Assembly (NCBI RefSeq): GCF_025195095.1
Contig: NZ_JANAVZ010000004.1
Span: forward strand, 124,001-188,000
Origin: Paracoccus maritimus
GTDB lineage: Bacteria > Pseudomonadota > Alphaproteobacteria > Rhodobacterales > Rhodobacteraceae
Direction: 5' to 3'
Length of the DNA: 64,000 bases
Position numbers and translations under genes: made by a program
Part shown: in pieces, positions 1-9,060 of the stretch
Numbering within the stretch: position 1 is the stretch's first letter
Layout: every line of letters starts with the position of its first letter
The notes under the pieces: generated by a model
Told to the model about the DNA's origin: nothing
Databases searched by the model: none
The model's input: only the letters and a program-made list of their open reading frames with translations

Positions 1-1350
1 CTTGCTGGTCGTTGCCTCGTGTTCCACGCGGCTGCTGGTGTTCTTCACCTCGATATACGGAACGGTATGCGCACCGCATTTGTCGCCGATCAGCAGACTG
101 TCGCATTGCGTATAGTTGCGGCTGTTGGTCGCGCGCGGATGCATCGACACAAGACCGCGATAGGTGTTCTGCGCCTGCCCCGCCGAAATTCCCTTGGAAA
201 CAATGCGCGAGCGGGTGTTCTTGCCAAGATGCACCATCTTGGTGCCGGTGTCGGCCTGCTGCCAGTTATTGGCGATGGCGATGGAATAGAACTCGCCCTG
301 GCTTTCGTCGCCGCGCAGGATGCAGGACGGATATTTCCAGGTGATCGCGCTGCCTGTTTCGACCTGCGTCCACATCACCTTGGCCCGTGCCTCGCGGCAA
401 TCGGCGCGCTTGGTGACGAAATTGTAGATCCCGCCCTTGCCGTTCTCGTCGCCGGGGAACCAGTTCTGGACCGTCGAATACTTGACCTCTGCATCCTCCA
501 GCACAACGATTTCGACCACTGCGGCGTGCAGCTGATTGGTATCGCGCTGGGGTGCCGTGCAGCCTTCAAGATAGCTGACGTAAGATCCTTTGTCGGCGAT
601 GATAAGCGTGCGCTCGAACTGGCCGGTGTTCTCGGCATTGATGCGGAAATAGGTGGACAGTTCCATCGGGCAGCGAACGCCCGGCGGCACGTACACGAAC
701 GAGCCGTCCGAAAACACCGCGCTGTTCAGCGTGGCGAAGAAGTTGTCCGATTGCGGAACGACGCTGCCAAGGTATTTCTTGACCAGCTCGGGATGCTCGC
801 GGATCGCCTCGCTGATCGAACAGAAGATGACACCGGCCTTGGCCAGTTCGTCCTTGAAGGTGGTGCCCACGCTAACGCTGTCGAAAACCGCATCGACGGC
901 GACCTTGCGACCTTCGGCCGGGGCGGCATCCGCGCCCTCGACGCCCGCAAGGATCATCTGCTCCTTCAGCGGGATCCCAAGCTTCTCATAGGTTGCCAGC
1001 AGCTTGGGATCGACCTCGTCCAGCGACTTCGGCTTGATCTCCATGCTTTTCGGCCGGGCATAGTAATACTGATCCTGATAGTCGATCACGGGATAATTCA
1101 GCATTGCCCATTTTGGCTCGGACATGGTCTGCCAGCGGCGAAAGGCCTCCAGCCTCCACTCGGTCATCCACTCCGGCTCTTCGTTCTTTTGCGAGATCAG
1201 GCGGACGATATCTTCATTCAGCCCCTTCGGGGCATAGTCCATCTCGATCTCGGTATCCCAGCCATATTTGTAGCTGCCCATGTTCTGAACGGTCTCGACC
1301 GTTTCGCGGTCGACACCTTCACGAACGTCAAGATCGGGGGTCTGGGTCAT
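1..1350 (-). CDS. sufB: Fe-S cluster assembly scaffold SufB (3' end cut by window edge)
   Basis: SufB is part of the cytosolic SufBCD scaffold on which Fe-S clusters are assembled from sulfur supplied by a cysteine desulfurase. The reverse strand reads open for 450 codons from the ATG at 1350 to the window edge with no stop. The N terminus is [20 protein letters not shown], and family stretches such as [52 protein letters not shown] and [10 protein letters not shown] are all present. SufB proteins are usually near 500 residues, so roughly 50 are missing. It lies 30 bp downstream of the cysteine desulfurase on the same strand, which suggests a suf operon continuing to the left. Identity is certain; only the C terminus is unseen. 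Confidence 0.96.
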   Translation of the reverse strand, partial: MTQTPDLDVREGVDRETVETVQNMGSYKYGWDTEIEMDYAPKGLNEDIVRLISQKNEEPEWMTEWRLEAFRRWQTMSEPKWAMLNYPVIDYQDQYYYARPKSMEIKPKSLDEVDPKLLATYEKLGIPLKEQMILAGVEGADAAPAEGRKVAVDAVFDSVSVGTTFKDELAKAGVIFCSISEAIREHPELVKKYLGSVVPQSDNFFATLNSAVFSDGSFVYVPPGVRCPMELSTYFRINAENTGQFERTLIIADKGSYVSYLEGCTAPQRDTNQLHAAVVEIVVLEDAEVKYSTVQNWFPGDENGKGGIYNFVTKRADCREARAKVMWTQVETGSAITWKYPSCILRGDESQGEFYSIAIANNWQQADTGTKMVHLGKNTRSRIVSKGISAGQAQNTYRGLVSMHPRATNSRNYTQCDSLLIGDKCGAHTVPYIEVKNTSSRVEHEATTSK

Positions 1351-1380
1351 CCTTTGTCCTTCCTGGGGCCGGGCATCCGC

Positions 1381-2424
1381 CTAGCCATTCCTGTCGCGCC
1401 AGCGTGAATACGCGCTTTCCCATGCATCCGCAAATCGGTTCATCTGATCCTCGCCCAAAGCCGGACTTATCGAAATGCGGATCGCCGATTGCGCCTCGTC
1501 ATCGCCGTAACCCATCGCCTGCAACGCACCGCTGGCCCGGACCTTGCCCGACGAGCAGGCCGATCCCGCCGACACGGCAAAGCCCGCAAGATCCATCTGC
1601 ATGACCTGGGTTTCGCCTTTCCATCCCGATGTAAGAATGCAGGTGGTGTTCGGCAAGCGCCGCGCGCCCTTTCCGGCGATTCTGGCGCCCGGCGCGATGT
1701 CCAGCAACCGTGCCTCCAGCGCGTCGCGCCGCGCAGCCACCTGATCCCACATCCCGGCTTCCAGTTCCGCCTGCGCGGCGGCCGCCGCTGCGGCAAAGCC
1801 TGCGATGCCGATCAGGTTTTCCGTGCCCGCCCGGCGGCCCTGTTCCTGACCGCCGCCACGGATCAGCGCGGGGATGTCGGTGCCCTTCTTCAAGATCAGC
1901 GCGCCAACCCCCTTCGGGCCGCCCAGCTTGTGGGCACTGACGAATCCCGCCGTGACCCCAAGCCAGTTAAACGCGAAAGGAATCTTTCCGAAAGCCTGGG
2001 TCAGATCGCTGCTGCCCAGCCCATCGGGCAAGTCCTGAACGACGCCGGTCTCGTTGTTGGCCAGTTGCAGGCTGCTTTGAGCCGGATCGGGAACCGTCAC
2101 GATCCCGTCGGCATCTACGGCCAACGACGGATCGCACCAGACCTTTACGGCGCTGTGTTCGGTCGGGGCACAGGCGATCTTGCGACCAGCCAGCACCATC
2201 GCCGCCGCCTCGGTCGTCCCCGAGGTGAAGATCACGTCGGCACCCTCGGCCCCAAGCGCGGCGGCCAGTTGTTCGCGGGACCGTTCCAACAACATCCGCG
2301 CGGCGCGACCCTCGGCATGCACCGACGACGGGTTGCCAGGCAGATCCATCGCCGCGATCATCGCCGCGCGCGCCTCGGGCCGCAAGGGCGTCGTCGCGTT
2401 CCAGTCAAGATAGTGCCGGTTCAT
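1381..2424 (-). CDS. Cysteine desulfurase, compact NifS/IscS-like
   Basis: PLP-dependent desulfurase that takes sulfur from L-cysteine for Fe-S assembly. In the 347-residue product the PLP lysine is K166 (SAHKLGGPKG), the stacking histidine is H90 (TEHSAVK), the cofactor contacts D140 and Q143 are in SSDLTQAFGK, and the sulfur-carrying cysteine is C290 in SAGSACSSGKVRAS. It is shorter than IscS (about 400 residues). The stretch between H90 and the PLP lysine is compressed, and the usual YHVDA histidine is a serine here. The ATG at 2424 overlaps the coaBC stop by 4 bp (ATGA); a longer reading from 2490 would run far into coaBC and is not needed. SufB follows, so this is probably the sulfur donor of that operon. 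Whether it should be called sufS or iscS cannot be decided here. Confidence 0.9.
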   Translation of the reverse strand: MNRHYLDWNATTPLRPEARAAMIAAMDLPGNPSSVHAEGRAARMLLERSREQLAAALGAEGADVIFTSGTTEAAAMVLAGRKIACAPTEHSAVKVWCDPSLAVDADGIVTVPDPAQSSLQLANNETGVVQDLPDGLGSSDLTQAFGKIPFAFNWLGVTAGFVSAHKLGGPKGVGALILKKGTDIPALIRGGGQEQGRRAGTENLIGIAGFAAAAAAAQAELEAGMWDQVAARRDALEARLLDIAPGARIAGKGARRLPNTTCILTSGWKGETQVMQMDLAGFAVSAGSACSSGKVRASGALQAMGYGDDEAQSAIRISISPALGEDQMNRFADAWESAYSRWRDRNG

Positions 2425-3653
2425 GTCAGCGCCTCGGCGATTTCCTTTGCCAGACGGCGCGCGACCGCATCCTTGCCCATGCGCGGCCACTCCTCTGCCC
2501 CGCCATCGCGGATCAGCGTGACGGCGTTTTCCGTGCCCCCCATGATCCCGGTCGCCGGACTGACATCATTGGCCACGATCCAGTCGCAGCCCTTGCGCTG
2601 CCGTTTCGCAGTCGCATTCTCGATCACCTCGTGGGTCTCGGCAGCGAAACCCACGACGAGTGCCGGGCGCCGCTTGTGCAGGCCGCTGACCCAGGCGAGG
2701 ATATCCGGGTTTTCGGTCATCTCCAACGCCGGAGGCTTGCCGGACCCATCCTTCTTGATCTTGCGCGCCCCGGCGTTCGTCACCCGCCAATCGGCGACGG
2801 CGGCGGCCATCACCGCCGCGTCCGCGGGCAGCGCCTCGCTGACCGCTTCGCGCATCTCGCGCGCCGTTTCGACCCGGATCACATCGACCCCTTCGGGCGG
2901 GGCGATGCTGGCCGGACCGGTCACAAAGCTGACCCGCGCACCCAGGTCGCGCAATGCCGTGGCGATGGCCGTGCCCTGGGCACCGGACGAGCGATTGGCG
3001 ATATAGCGCACCGGATCGATCGGTTCATGCGTGGGTCCCGATGTGACGATGACATGACGCCCCAGCAATGGGCCGCGCGGCACCTGCACCGCCTGGGTCA
3101 ATCGCAACGGTTCGTCGGCAAGAGCGGCGCGGATCGCGGTCATGATCGCCTCTGGCTCGGCCATGCGACCGGGACCGAATTCGCCGCACGCCATGTCGCC
3201 CTCGTCCGGGCCAACAGTCAGAATCCCGTCGCCGCGCAATGTCTGAAGATTGCGTCCTGTCGCCGGATGCTGCCACATCCGTACGTTCATCGCAGGCGCG
3301 ATCAGCACGCGCTTGTCGGTTGCCAGCAGCAGGGTCGAGGCCAGGTCGTCGGCCAGCCCCTGCGCCATCTTCGCCATCAGGTCCGCCGTCGCCGGTGCGA
3401 CCACGACAAGATCCGCGTTGCGGGAAAGCTGGATGTGACCGATCTCGGCTTCTTTGGCGATGTCGAACAAACCTTCATGCGCGGCCTCACCCGCCAGGAC
3501 TGACAGGGTCATCGCCGTGGTGAACTGCGCGCCTGCACGGGTCAACACCGGCGTCACCGCCAGCCCGTCGGCCCGCATCAGCCGGATCAGCTGAGGCAGC
3601 TTGTAGGCGGCGATACCGCCGCCGACGATCAGAAGGATACGCTTGCCGTCCAT
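2421..3653 (-). CDS. coaBC: Bifunctional phosphopantothenoylcysteine decarboxylase / phosphopantothenate-cysteine ligase
   Basis: Catalyses two steps of coenzyme A synthesis in the cytosol: ligation of cysteine to 4'-phosphopantothenate, then decarboxylation. The product is 410 residues. The N-terminal flavoprotein (CoaC) half starts MDGKRILLIVGGGIAAYK and has the PAMNVRMW motif that closes the active site. The C-terminal CoaB half begins near residue 195 with TSGPTHEPIDPVRYIANRSS and carries the ligase K-rich region KIKKDG. I chose the ATG at 3653 because the family begins with this glycine-rich loop; the upstream in-frame ATG at 3698 adds 15 unrelated residues. The stop overlaps the cysteine desulfurase start by 4 bp, suggesting translational coupling. 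It is divergent from comM. Confidence 0.95.
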   Translation of the reverse strand: MDGKRILLIVGGGIAAYKLPQLIRLMRADGLAVTPVLTRAGAQFTTAMTLSVLAGEAAHEGLFDIAKEAEIGHIQLSRNADLVVVAPATADLMAKMAQGLADDLASTLLLATDKRVLIAPAMNVRMWQHPATGRNLQTLRGDGILTVGPDEGDMACGEFGPGRMAEPEAIMTAIRAALADEPLRLTQAVQVPRGPLLGRHVIVTSGPTHEPIDPVRYIANRSSGAQGTAIATALRDLGARVSFVTGPASIAPPEGVDVIRVETAREMREAVSEALPADAAVMAAAVADWRVTNAGARKIKKDGSGKPPALEMTENPDILAWVSGLHKRRPALVVGFAAETHEVIENATAKRQRKGCDWIVANDVSPATGIMGGTENAVTLIRDGGAEEWPRMGKDAVARRLAKEIAEALT

Positions 3654-3777
3654 GCCGCCTCCGAAAACCTGCTCGACAGATAGGCGTTCGGGCCACATGC
3701 CGCAAGCAAGCGAAGCCGTTAACCAATCCTTAAGTGCTGCCGAGCTAAACCCTCAGACGAACATGTCAGGGGGGCAG

Positions 3778-5292
3778 ATGGTCGCCATCGCCTATTCCGT
3801 CGCCTTCGAGGGGGTCGAGGCGCGACTGGTCGAGGTCCAGTGCTCGGTTTCGGCCGGCCTGCCGGGTTTCGCGATCGTGGGACTGCCCGACAAGGCGGTC
3901 AGCGAGGCGCGCGAGCGCGTCAAGGCGGCCTTCGGCGCGATGGCCATCGCGATGCCCAGCAAGCGCCTGACAGTCAACCTGTCGCCCGCCGACCTTCCGA
4001 AAGAGGGATCACATTTCGACCTGCCGATCGCGCTTGCGGTGCTGGCCGCGCTGGACATCATCCCGTCGGAAGAACTTTCGCGCTGCGTCTGTCTTGGCGA
4101 ACTGGCGCTGGATGGACGGCTGGTCGCGGTGACGGGCGCCCTGCCCGCCGCAATGGCCGCGGCAGAAGATGACCGCGCGCTGATCTGCCCGCGCGCTTGC
4201 GGAGCAGAGGCCGCGTGGGTCGAGACGGTGCCGGTGATCGCGCCATCGACGCTGCGCGAGACGGTCGATCATCTGACCGACCGCCACCCACTGTCCCGCG
4301 CCGCGCCCGGAACGGTCGGCGCGTCAGCCCCGCTCGGATGCCTGTCCGAAGTGAAGGGTCAGGAACGCGCCAAGCGTGCCCTGGAAATCGCGGCAGCTGG
4401 CCGGCACCACATGCTGATGGTCGGCCCGCCCGGCGCCGGAAAGTCGATGCTGGCGGCCAGGCTTCCCGGCCTCATGCCGCCGCTGTCACCTATCGAGGCG
4501 CTGGAAACCTCGATGATCCATTCGCTGGCCGGCGTGCTGGAGGACGGCGGAATCTCGCGCCAGGCGCCGTTCCGAGAGCCCCATCACACCGCCTCGATGG
4601 CGGCCATCGTCGGCGGCGGACGCGGCGCCAAACCGGGCGAGATCAGCCTTGCCCATAACGGCGTGCTGTTCATGGATGAATTTCCGGAATTTCCCAGGCA
4701 GGTGCTGGAAACCCTGCGTCAGCCCATCGAGACGGGCGAGGTGGTCGTGGCCCGCGCGAACGCGCATATTCGCTATCCTTGCAGATTTCTGCTGGCCGCC
4801 GCAGCAAATCCCTGTCGCTGCGGACATCTGGCGGACGCCTCGCGGGCATGTTCGCGTGCGCCCGCCTGCGGGGGCGACTACATGGGGCGGATTTCGGGCC
4901 CGCTGATGGACCGCTTCGACCTGCGGCTGGAAGTGCCGGCCGTCAGTTTCATGGATCTGGAGATGCCCTCAGGTGGAGAAAGCACTGCCCAGATCGCCGG
5001 TCGAGTCGCCGCTGCCCGCCAGCGTCAACTTGCCCGCTTCCGCGAACACCCCAGGTTTCGTGCGAATGCCGATGCGTCAGGCGCGGTGCTGGACGAGATC
5101 GCCACCCCCGACAGCGAAGGCCGCGCGCTGATCCTGAAAGCGTCCGAAAAGCTGGGACTGACTGCGCGCGGCTATCACCGGATCCTTCGCACGGCCCGCA
5201 CCATTGCCGATCTGGAAGGATCGGACGGCATCCGCACGCCGCATCTTGCCGAGGCGATCAGCTATCGCCTGCCTTTCGTCGCGGGCGGATGA
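3778..5292 (+). CDS. comM: YifB/ComM family Mg-chelatase-like AAA+ ATPase
   Basis: ComM-type helicase that promotes branch migration during integration of transformed DNA; YifB is the E. coli homologue. The 504-residue product matches the usual length of about 506. It has an N-terminal ChlI-like domain (MVAIAYSVAFEGVEARLVEV, LPGFAIVGLPDKAVSEARER), Walker A near residue 216 (GPPGAGKSM), Walker B (NGVLFMDEFPEF) and a cysteine cluster (NPCRCGHL, CSRAPAC) typical of this family. I chose the ATG at 3778 because the family starts with this sequence and a G-rich Shine-Dalgarno (AGGGGGG) sits just upstream; an ATG at 3763 is also possible. It is divergent from coaBC and convergent with gshB. Confidence 0.93.
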   Translation: MVAIAYSVAFEGVEARLVEVQCSVSAGLPGFAIVGLPDKAVSEARERVKAAFGAMAIAMPSKRLTVNLSPADLPKEGSHFDLPIALAVLAALDIIPSEELSRCVCLGELALDGRLVAVTGALPAAMAAAEDDRALICPRACGAEAAWVETVPVIAPSTLRETVDHLTDRHPLSRAAPGTVGASAPLGCLSEVKGQERAKRALEIAAAGRHHMLMVGPPGAGKSMLAARLPGLMPPLSPIEALETSMIHSLAGVLEDGGISRQAPFREPHHTASMAAIVGGGRGAKPGEISLAHNGVLFMDEFPEFPRQVLETLRQPIETGEVVVARANAHIRYPCRFLLAAAANPCRCGHLADASRACSRAPACGGDYMGRISGPLMDRFDLRLEVPAVSFMDLEMPSGGESTAQIAGRVAAARQRQLARFREHPRFRANADASGAVLDEIATPDSEGRALILKASEKLGLTARGYHRILRTARTIADLEGSDGIRTPHLAEAISYRLPFVAGG

Positions 5293-5320
5293 AGGGGCGC
5301 ATCAGCACCTGTGGTGCGCA

Positions 5321-6268
5321 TCAGCGAGCGCTAAGCCGGCGCTCGATCGCGTCCCACATCATCGCCGCGGCGTTGATGCCGTCGAAGCGTTCCAGTTCCT
5401 GAATTCCGGTTGGCGATGTCACGTTGATTTCGGTCAGCCAGCCGTCAATCACGTCGATGCCCGTGAAGATCAGACCTTTTTCACGCAGTACGGGTGCCAA
5501 CCGGGCGCAGATCTCGCGTTCGCGCTCGGTCAGGCCAACCTTTTCGGCCCGGCCGCCCACATGCATGTTCGACCGCGCCTCGCCTTCCTGAGGAACTCGG
5601 TTGATCGCTCCGGCGACCTCGCCGTCGATCAGGATGATCCGCTTGTCGCCCTTGCTGACGGCAGGCAGGTATTTCTGGGCGATCATCGGCTCGCGGTTGA
5701 TGCCCGCAAAGGTTTCCAGCAGTGCAGACAGGTTGGGATCGCCGCGCCGCAAGTGGAACACCCCGGCGCCGCCATTGCCGTAAAGCGGCTTGACGATGAT
5801 TTCGTCGTGGCGATCGCGGAACCTGCGGAACGCCGCCAGGTCACGCGCGATCATCGTGGGCGGGGTCAGATCCGGAAAATCCAGCACCATCAGCTTTTCC
5901 GGGCAGTTGCGCACCCAGAACGGATCGTTGACCACAAGGGTCGCAGGATGAACGCGATCCAGCAGATGGGTGGATGTGACATACGCCATGTCGAAGGGCG
6001 GATCCTGGCGCAGCCAGACGACGTCGAATTGCGTCAACTCGACCTCTTCCCAGTCCCCGAAACTGACATGATCCCCCTCGACCCTGCGCAGGGTGACAGG
6101 CCTGCCGCGCGCAATCACGCGACCCTCGTCATATCGAAGCTGATCTGCGGCATACTGGAAAAGCCGATGACCGCGCGCTTCGGCCTCAAGGCCAATCCTG
6201 AATGTGCTGTCCGCGTGGATCGCAACATCCTCAATCGGATCCATCTGCAAGGCGACGTATAGGCTCAT
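5321..6268 (-). CDS. gshB: Glutathione synthetase
   Basis: ATP-grasp ligase that joins gamma-glutamylcysteine and glycine to make glutathione in the cytosol. The 315-residue length is normal. Visible family features are the N-terminal [20 protein letters not shown], the substrate-domain [14 protein letters not shown], the ATP-grasp loop [13 protein letters not shown], and the C-terminal [21 protein letters not shown]. The start at 6268 has GGAG eight bases upstream. It is the last of three same-strand genes (rsmI, yraN, gshB) with 60-70 bp gaps, a neighbourhood seen in many proteobacteria. It converges with comM. Confidence 0.97.
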   Translation of the reverse strand: MSLYVALQMDPIEDVAIHADSTFRIGLEAEARGHRLFQYAADQLRYDEGRVIARGRPVTLRRVEGDHVSFGDWEEVELTQFDVVWLRQDPPFDMAYVTSTHLLDRVHPATLVVNDPFWVRNCPEKLMVLDFPDLTPPTMIARDLAAFRRFRDRHDEIIVKPLYGNGGAGVFHLRRGDPNLSALLETFAGINREPMIAQKYLPAVSKGDKRIILIDGEVAGAINRVPQEGEARSNMHVGGRAEKVGLTEREREICARLAPVLREKGLIFTGIDVIDGWLTEINVTSPTGIQELERFDGINAAAMMWDAIERRLSAR

Positions 6269-6335
6269 GGCACGCTCCGGAACGGTCTCGCCCGGTTGTT
6301 ACCCGTCGCCTGCGGGGATGCAAGGGCCAGCCGCT

Positions 6336-6770
6336 CTATGCCTCGGCGAAGGCGTTCTCCAGAATCTCCACCCGGCCTGCGCCATCTACCAGCGCGACAT
6401 CGAAGCGCATGCAGGTCAACTGACCGTCGGGCAGATCGGTACAATAGGCACAGGCGGCGGCGCAGATGCGATCCATCTGGGATCGTCCCAGACGCATCGC
6501 CGCCTCTGCGTGCGAGGCGGCCTGCTTGACCTCCACGAAGACCACCGCATCGCCATCGCGACATATCAGGTCGATTTCGCCTCCGGCACTGCGCCAGCGC
6601 CGGGCCAGAATAGTGCATCCCTTCGCGATAAGGTGACGCGCCACGCTGTCTTCGGCCATCTCGCCCGAAAGTGCAGCCAGAGCGCCGCGGTTCCGGCGCT
6701 GCGCGCGCATCGCGGAAGTGGGGTCCGGCCCTCCGGCTTTTCGATTCACCGTTCCTGCACCATGTCCCAT
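6336..6770 (-). CDS. YraN family (UPF0102) endonuclease-like protein
   Basis: Small protein of the YraN/UPF0102 family, which has a Holliday-junction-resolvase/restriction-endonuclease-like fold; the physiological role is not established. The 144-residue product shows the family core RRWRSAGGEIDLICRDGDAVVFVEVKQA, which contains the D...ExK nuclease-like motif (GEIDLI, FVEVK). The start at 6770 is supported by GAGGAAA about nine bases upstream; the ATG at 6710 is an alternative that would remove a poorly conserved leader. It lies between rsmI and gshB on the same strand. Confidence 0.88.
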   Translation of the reverse strand: MGHGAGTVNRKAGGPDPTSAMRAQRRNRGALAALSGEMAEDSVARHLIAKGCTILARRWRSAGGEIDLICRDGDAVVFVEVKQAASHAEAAMRLGRSQMDRICAAACAYCTDLPDGQLTCMRFDVALVDGAGRVEILENAFAEA

Positions 6771-6832
6771 TGCGTATTTCCTCAGCCGATCTTCAGCGCC
6801 ATATCATGTCATGATCCGCCGGACCGAACAGG

Positions 6833-7738
6833 TCACTTGTCTTCGGCCTGACCGCCCATCGCAAGCGCCATCTGATAGACGTCGCGGCGCGCAAGGCCCA
6901 GCTCCCGGGCCACGTCCTTGGCGGCATCCTTGACCGACATGTCCGCCAGCCGTTGCCGAAGCGCCTTGCGGATATCTTCGTCGTCGACGACCGCGGCGGC
7001 AGGACGATCCAGCAGCATGACCACTTCACCTTTCAAGCCTGTCATGCGCGGATCTTCTGAAAGCTCCTGTGCCGTTCCCCTGATCACCTCTTCGAATTTC
7101 TTGGTCAGTTCCCGCGCCACCACGGTAACGCGATTCGGGTCAATTTCGCACAATTCCCTCAATGTCTGGTTAACGCGCCTGGGGCTTTCGAACAGGATCA
7201 GCGTCGCGTCGACTTGCGACCATTGGCGCAACCACGCGGCGCGAGCCGAGGCCGTCGCGGGTGGAAATCCCGCGAACAGGAAGCGGTCGCTTGGCAGACC
7301 CGAAAGGCTGAGCGCAGCCAGCGCCGCCGAGGCCCCGGGCACGGCGTGGACCCGCACCCCCGCCAGTGCCGCGTCCCGTGCCAGCCGGTAGCCGGGATCC
7401 GCGACCAGCGGCGTTCCCGCATCCGAGGCATAGGCGACGCTGGCCCCTTCGGCCAGCGCGGCCATCAGCGCAGGGCGTGCACGAGCCGCATTGTGATCGT
7501 GATAGGGCAAGACCCGCCGACCGCGAAGTGGAATGCCGTGAATTTCCATCAAGTGCCGCATCACCCGCGTATCCTCGGCGGCCAGAACATCGGCGCTGTT
7601 CAGCACGTCCAGCGCGCGCAGTGTGATATCGCGGGCCGTGCCGATCGGGGTCGCAACCAGATACAGTCCGGGGTCCAGATGTGCGGCAGCGACATACGCC
7701 TCGAGCCGCTGCGGAGGCTTCATCGCATTCTCGCTCAT
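6833..7738 (-). CDS. rsmI: 16S rRNA (cytidine(1402)-2'-O)-methyltransferase
   Basis: SAM-dependent tetrapyrrole-methylase-fold enzyme that 2'-O-methylates C1402 in the 30S decoding centre. The 301-residue product has the family N terminus GLYLVATPIGTARDITLRAL, followed by AAEDTRVMRHLM, YASDAGTPLVADPGYRL, VPGASAALAALSLSGLPSDRF and LFESPRRVNQTL. The C-terminal part (KDAAKDVARELGLARRDVYQ) is the usual small helical domain. The start at 7738 is preceded by GGAGAAGG. It is divergent from the LpoA-like lipoprotein gene, an arrangement also seen in E. coli. Confidence 0.97.
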   Translation of the reverse strand: MSENAMKPPQRLEAYVAAAHLDPGLYLVATPIGTARDITLRALDVLNSADVLAAEDTRVMRHLMEIHGIPLRGRRVLPYHDHNAARARPALMAALAEGASVAYASDAGTPLVADPGYRLARDAALAGVRVHAVPGASAALAALSLSGLPSDRFLFAGFPPATASARAAWLRQWSQVDATLILFESPRRVNQTLRELCEIDPNRVTVVARELTKKFEEVIRGTAQELSEDPRMTGLKGEVVMLLDRPAAAVVDDEDIRKALRQRLADMSVKDAAKDVARELGLARRDVYQMALAMGGQAEDK

Positions 7739-7849
7739 CCTGCCTTCTCCCGTGTCATGACGGCCGCGCCGCCAATTGCCAATCCGGCGCGATCCACTTA
7801 GGCTGCGCGCTAATCGCCGCCATCAGATCATACTGCAGGGAAGTTTCAC

Positions 7850-9058
7850 ATGTTCGCATCTGCCACAACCCGGCCCTTCGCGGGGCTGCGCCGCACATTC
7901 TGCCGCGCTGGCGCCGTGATCTCGGCGTTTTTCCTTGCTGCCTGCGATCCCGCCGGCATGGGCCAGCAGGCCAGCGGCCCCAGCATCGGCCCGATGATCG
8001 ACCCCGGTCAGCCGGTGCAGGTGGCACTGCTGGCCCCTGCGGGCAGCGGATCGGCCAACCTTGAATGGCTGGCGCGCAGCCTGAAGAACGCCGCGCGCAT
8101 GGCAGCAGCAGATGCACAGGGCGCGACCATCGATCTGCGCATCTATGACACCGGCGACAGCACTGCGCAGGCCGTCGCGCAGGCCAACGCCGCCGCCGAC
8201 GCAGGCGCGCAGATCATCCTTGGTCCGCTGTTCGCCGAAGGCGCCAACGCTGTCGGAAACGCCATGCGCCCGCGCGGAATCAACGTGCTGTCCTTCTCGA
8301 ACAATGCCGAGATTGCGGGCGGCAATGTCTATATCCTTGGCAACAGCTTCGCCAACGTCGCTGACCGGCTGGTCGGTTTCGGCGCCAAACACGGCAAACG
8401 GAACATCTATGTCGTGGCCGAGAACGACGTCGCCGGCCAGATCGGCGGCCGCGCCATCGAGACCGCGATCGCCCGCAACGGCGCCCGGCTGGCGGGGCGC
8501 AGCAATCACCCGGTGTCGGTCAGCGGGATCGACAGCGTGACGCCCCAGATCGTCGCCGCGGCACGCTCGGGTCAGGTCGATGCCGTGTTCATGACGGCAA
8601 ATAATCAGGCGGTCCTGCCCTATCTGACCGAAAAGCTCGCGGCCGCGGGGGTCACGTCGCAGGTCACCCAGTTCATGGGCCTGACCCGCTGGGATCAGCC
8701 GGCGTCGCGCATGTCGCTGCCGCAACTGCAGAACGGCTGGTTCGCGATACCCGACCAAGGCCTGAAACAGCAGTTCGACGCCCGCTATCAGTCCGCCTAC
8801 GGAGAACAACCGCACGAACTTGCGACGCTTGCTTATGATGGCGTCGCGGCCATTGCGTCGCTTGCCCGCGCCGGAAATCGGAATGCCCTGACGACGGCCG
8901 GGCTGACCCAGAGATCCGGGTTCTCGGGCGTGGGCGGGGTGTTCCGGCTGCGGCGTGATGGCACCATCGAGCGCGGCCTTGCCGTTGCCACGATCCGGGG
9001 CAATCAGGTCGTGATCTTGGATCCGGCGCCGCGCGGCTTCGGTGGCTTCGGGTTCTGA
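7850..9058 (+). CDS. LpoA-like penicillin-binding protein activator, lipoprotein
   Basis: Periplasmic-binding-protein-fold lipoprotein related to LpoA, which activates a peptidoglycan synthase from the outer membrane in gammaproteobacteria; in this lineage the partner is not known. The 402-residue product begins with a basic hydrophobic signal and a lipobox, FFLAAC, with the lipidated cysteine near residue 34. The rest resembles a leucine-binding-protein domain (VQVALLAPAGSGSAN, IILGPLFAEGAN, NVLSFSNNAEIAGGNVYILG). It lacks the N-terminal TPR half of E. coli LpoA. The ATG at 7850 has AGGGAAG upstream. It is divergent from rsmI and ends 2 bp before glnD. Confidence 0.82.
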   Translation: MFASATTRPFAGLRRTFCRAGAVISAFFLAACDPAGMGQQASGPSIGPMIDPGQPVQVALLAPAGSGSANLEWLARSLKNAARMAAADAQGATIDLRIYDTGDSTAQAVAQANAAADAGAQIILGPLFAEGANAVGNAMRPRGINVLSFSNNAEIAGGNVYILGNSFANVADRLVGFGAKHGKRNIYVVAENDVAGQIGGRAIETAIARNGARLAGRSNHPVSVSGIDSVTPQIVAAARSGQVDAVFMTANNQAVLPYLTEKLAAAGVTSQVTQFMGLTRWDQPASRMSLPQLQNGWFAIPDQGLKQQFDARYQSAYGEQPHELATLAYDGVAAIASLARAGNRNALTTAGLTQRSGFSGVGGVFRLRRDGTIERGLAVATIRGNQVVILDPAPRGFGGFGF

Positions 9059-9060
9059 TC

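Noticed and set aside
19..1407. Long forward-strand open frame of about 460 codons
   Set aside because: It is the antisense shadow of sufB, which reads perfectly on the reverse strand with conserved motifs; GC-rich codons suppress stops in the shadow frame.
5292..5321. Imperfect GCGCA..TGCGC repeat between comM and gshB as terminator
   Set aside because: Pairing is interrupted and there is no T-tract.
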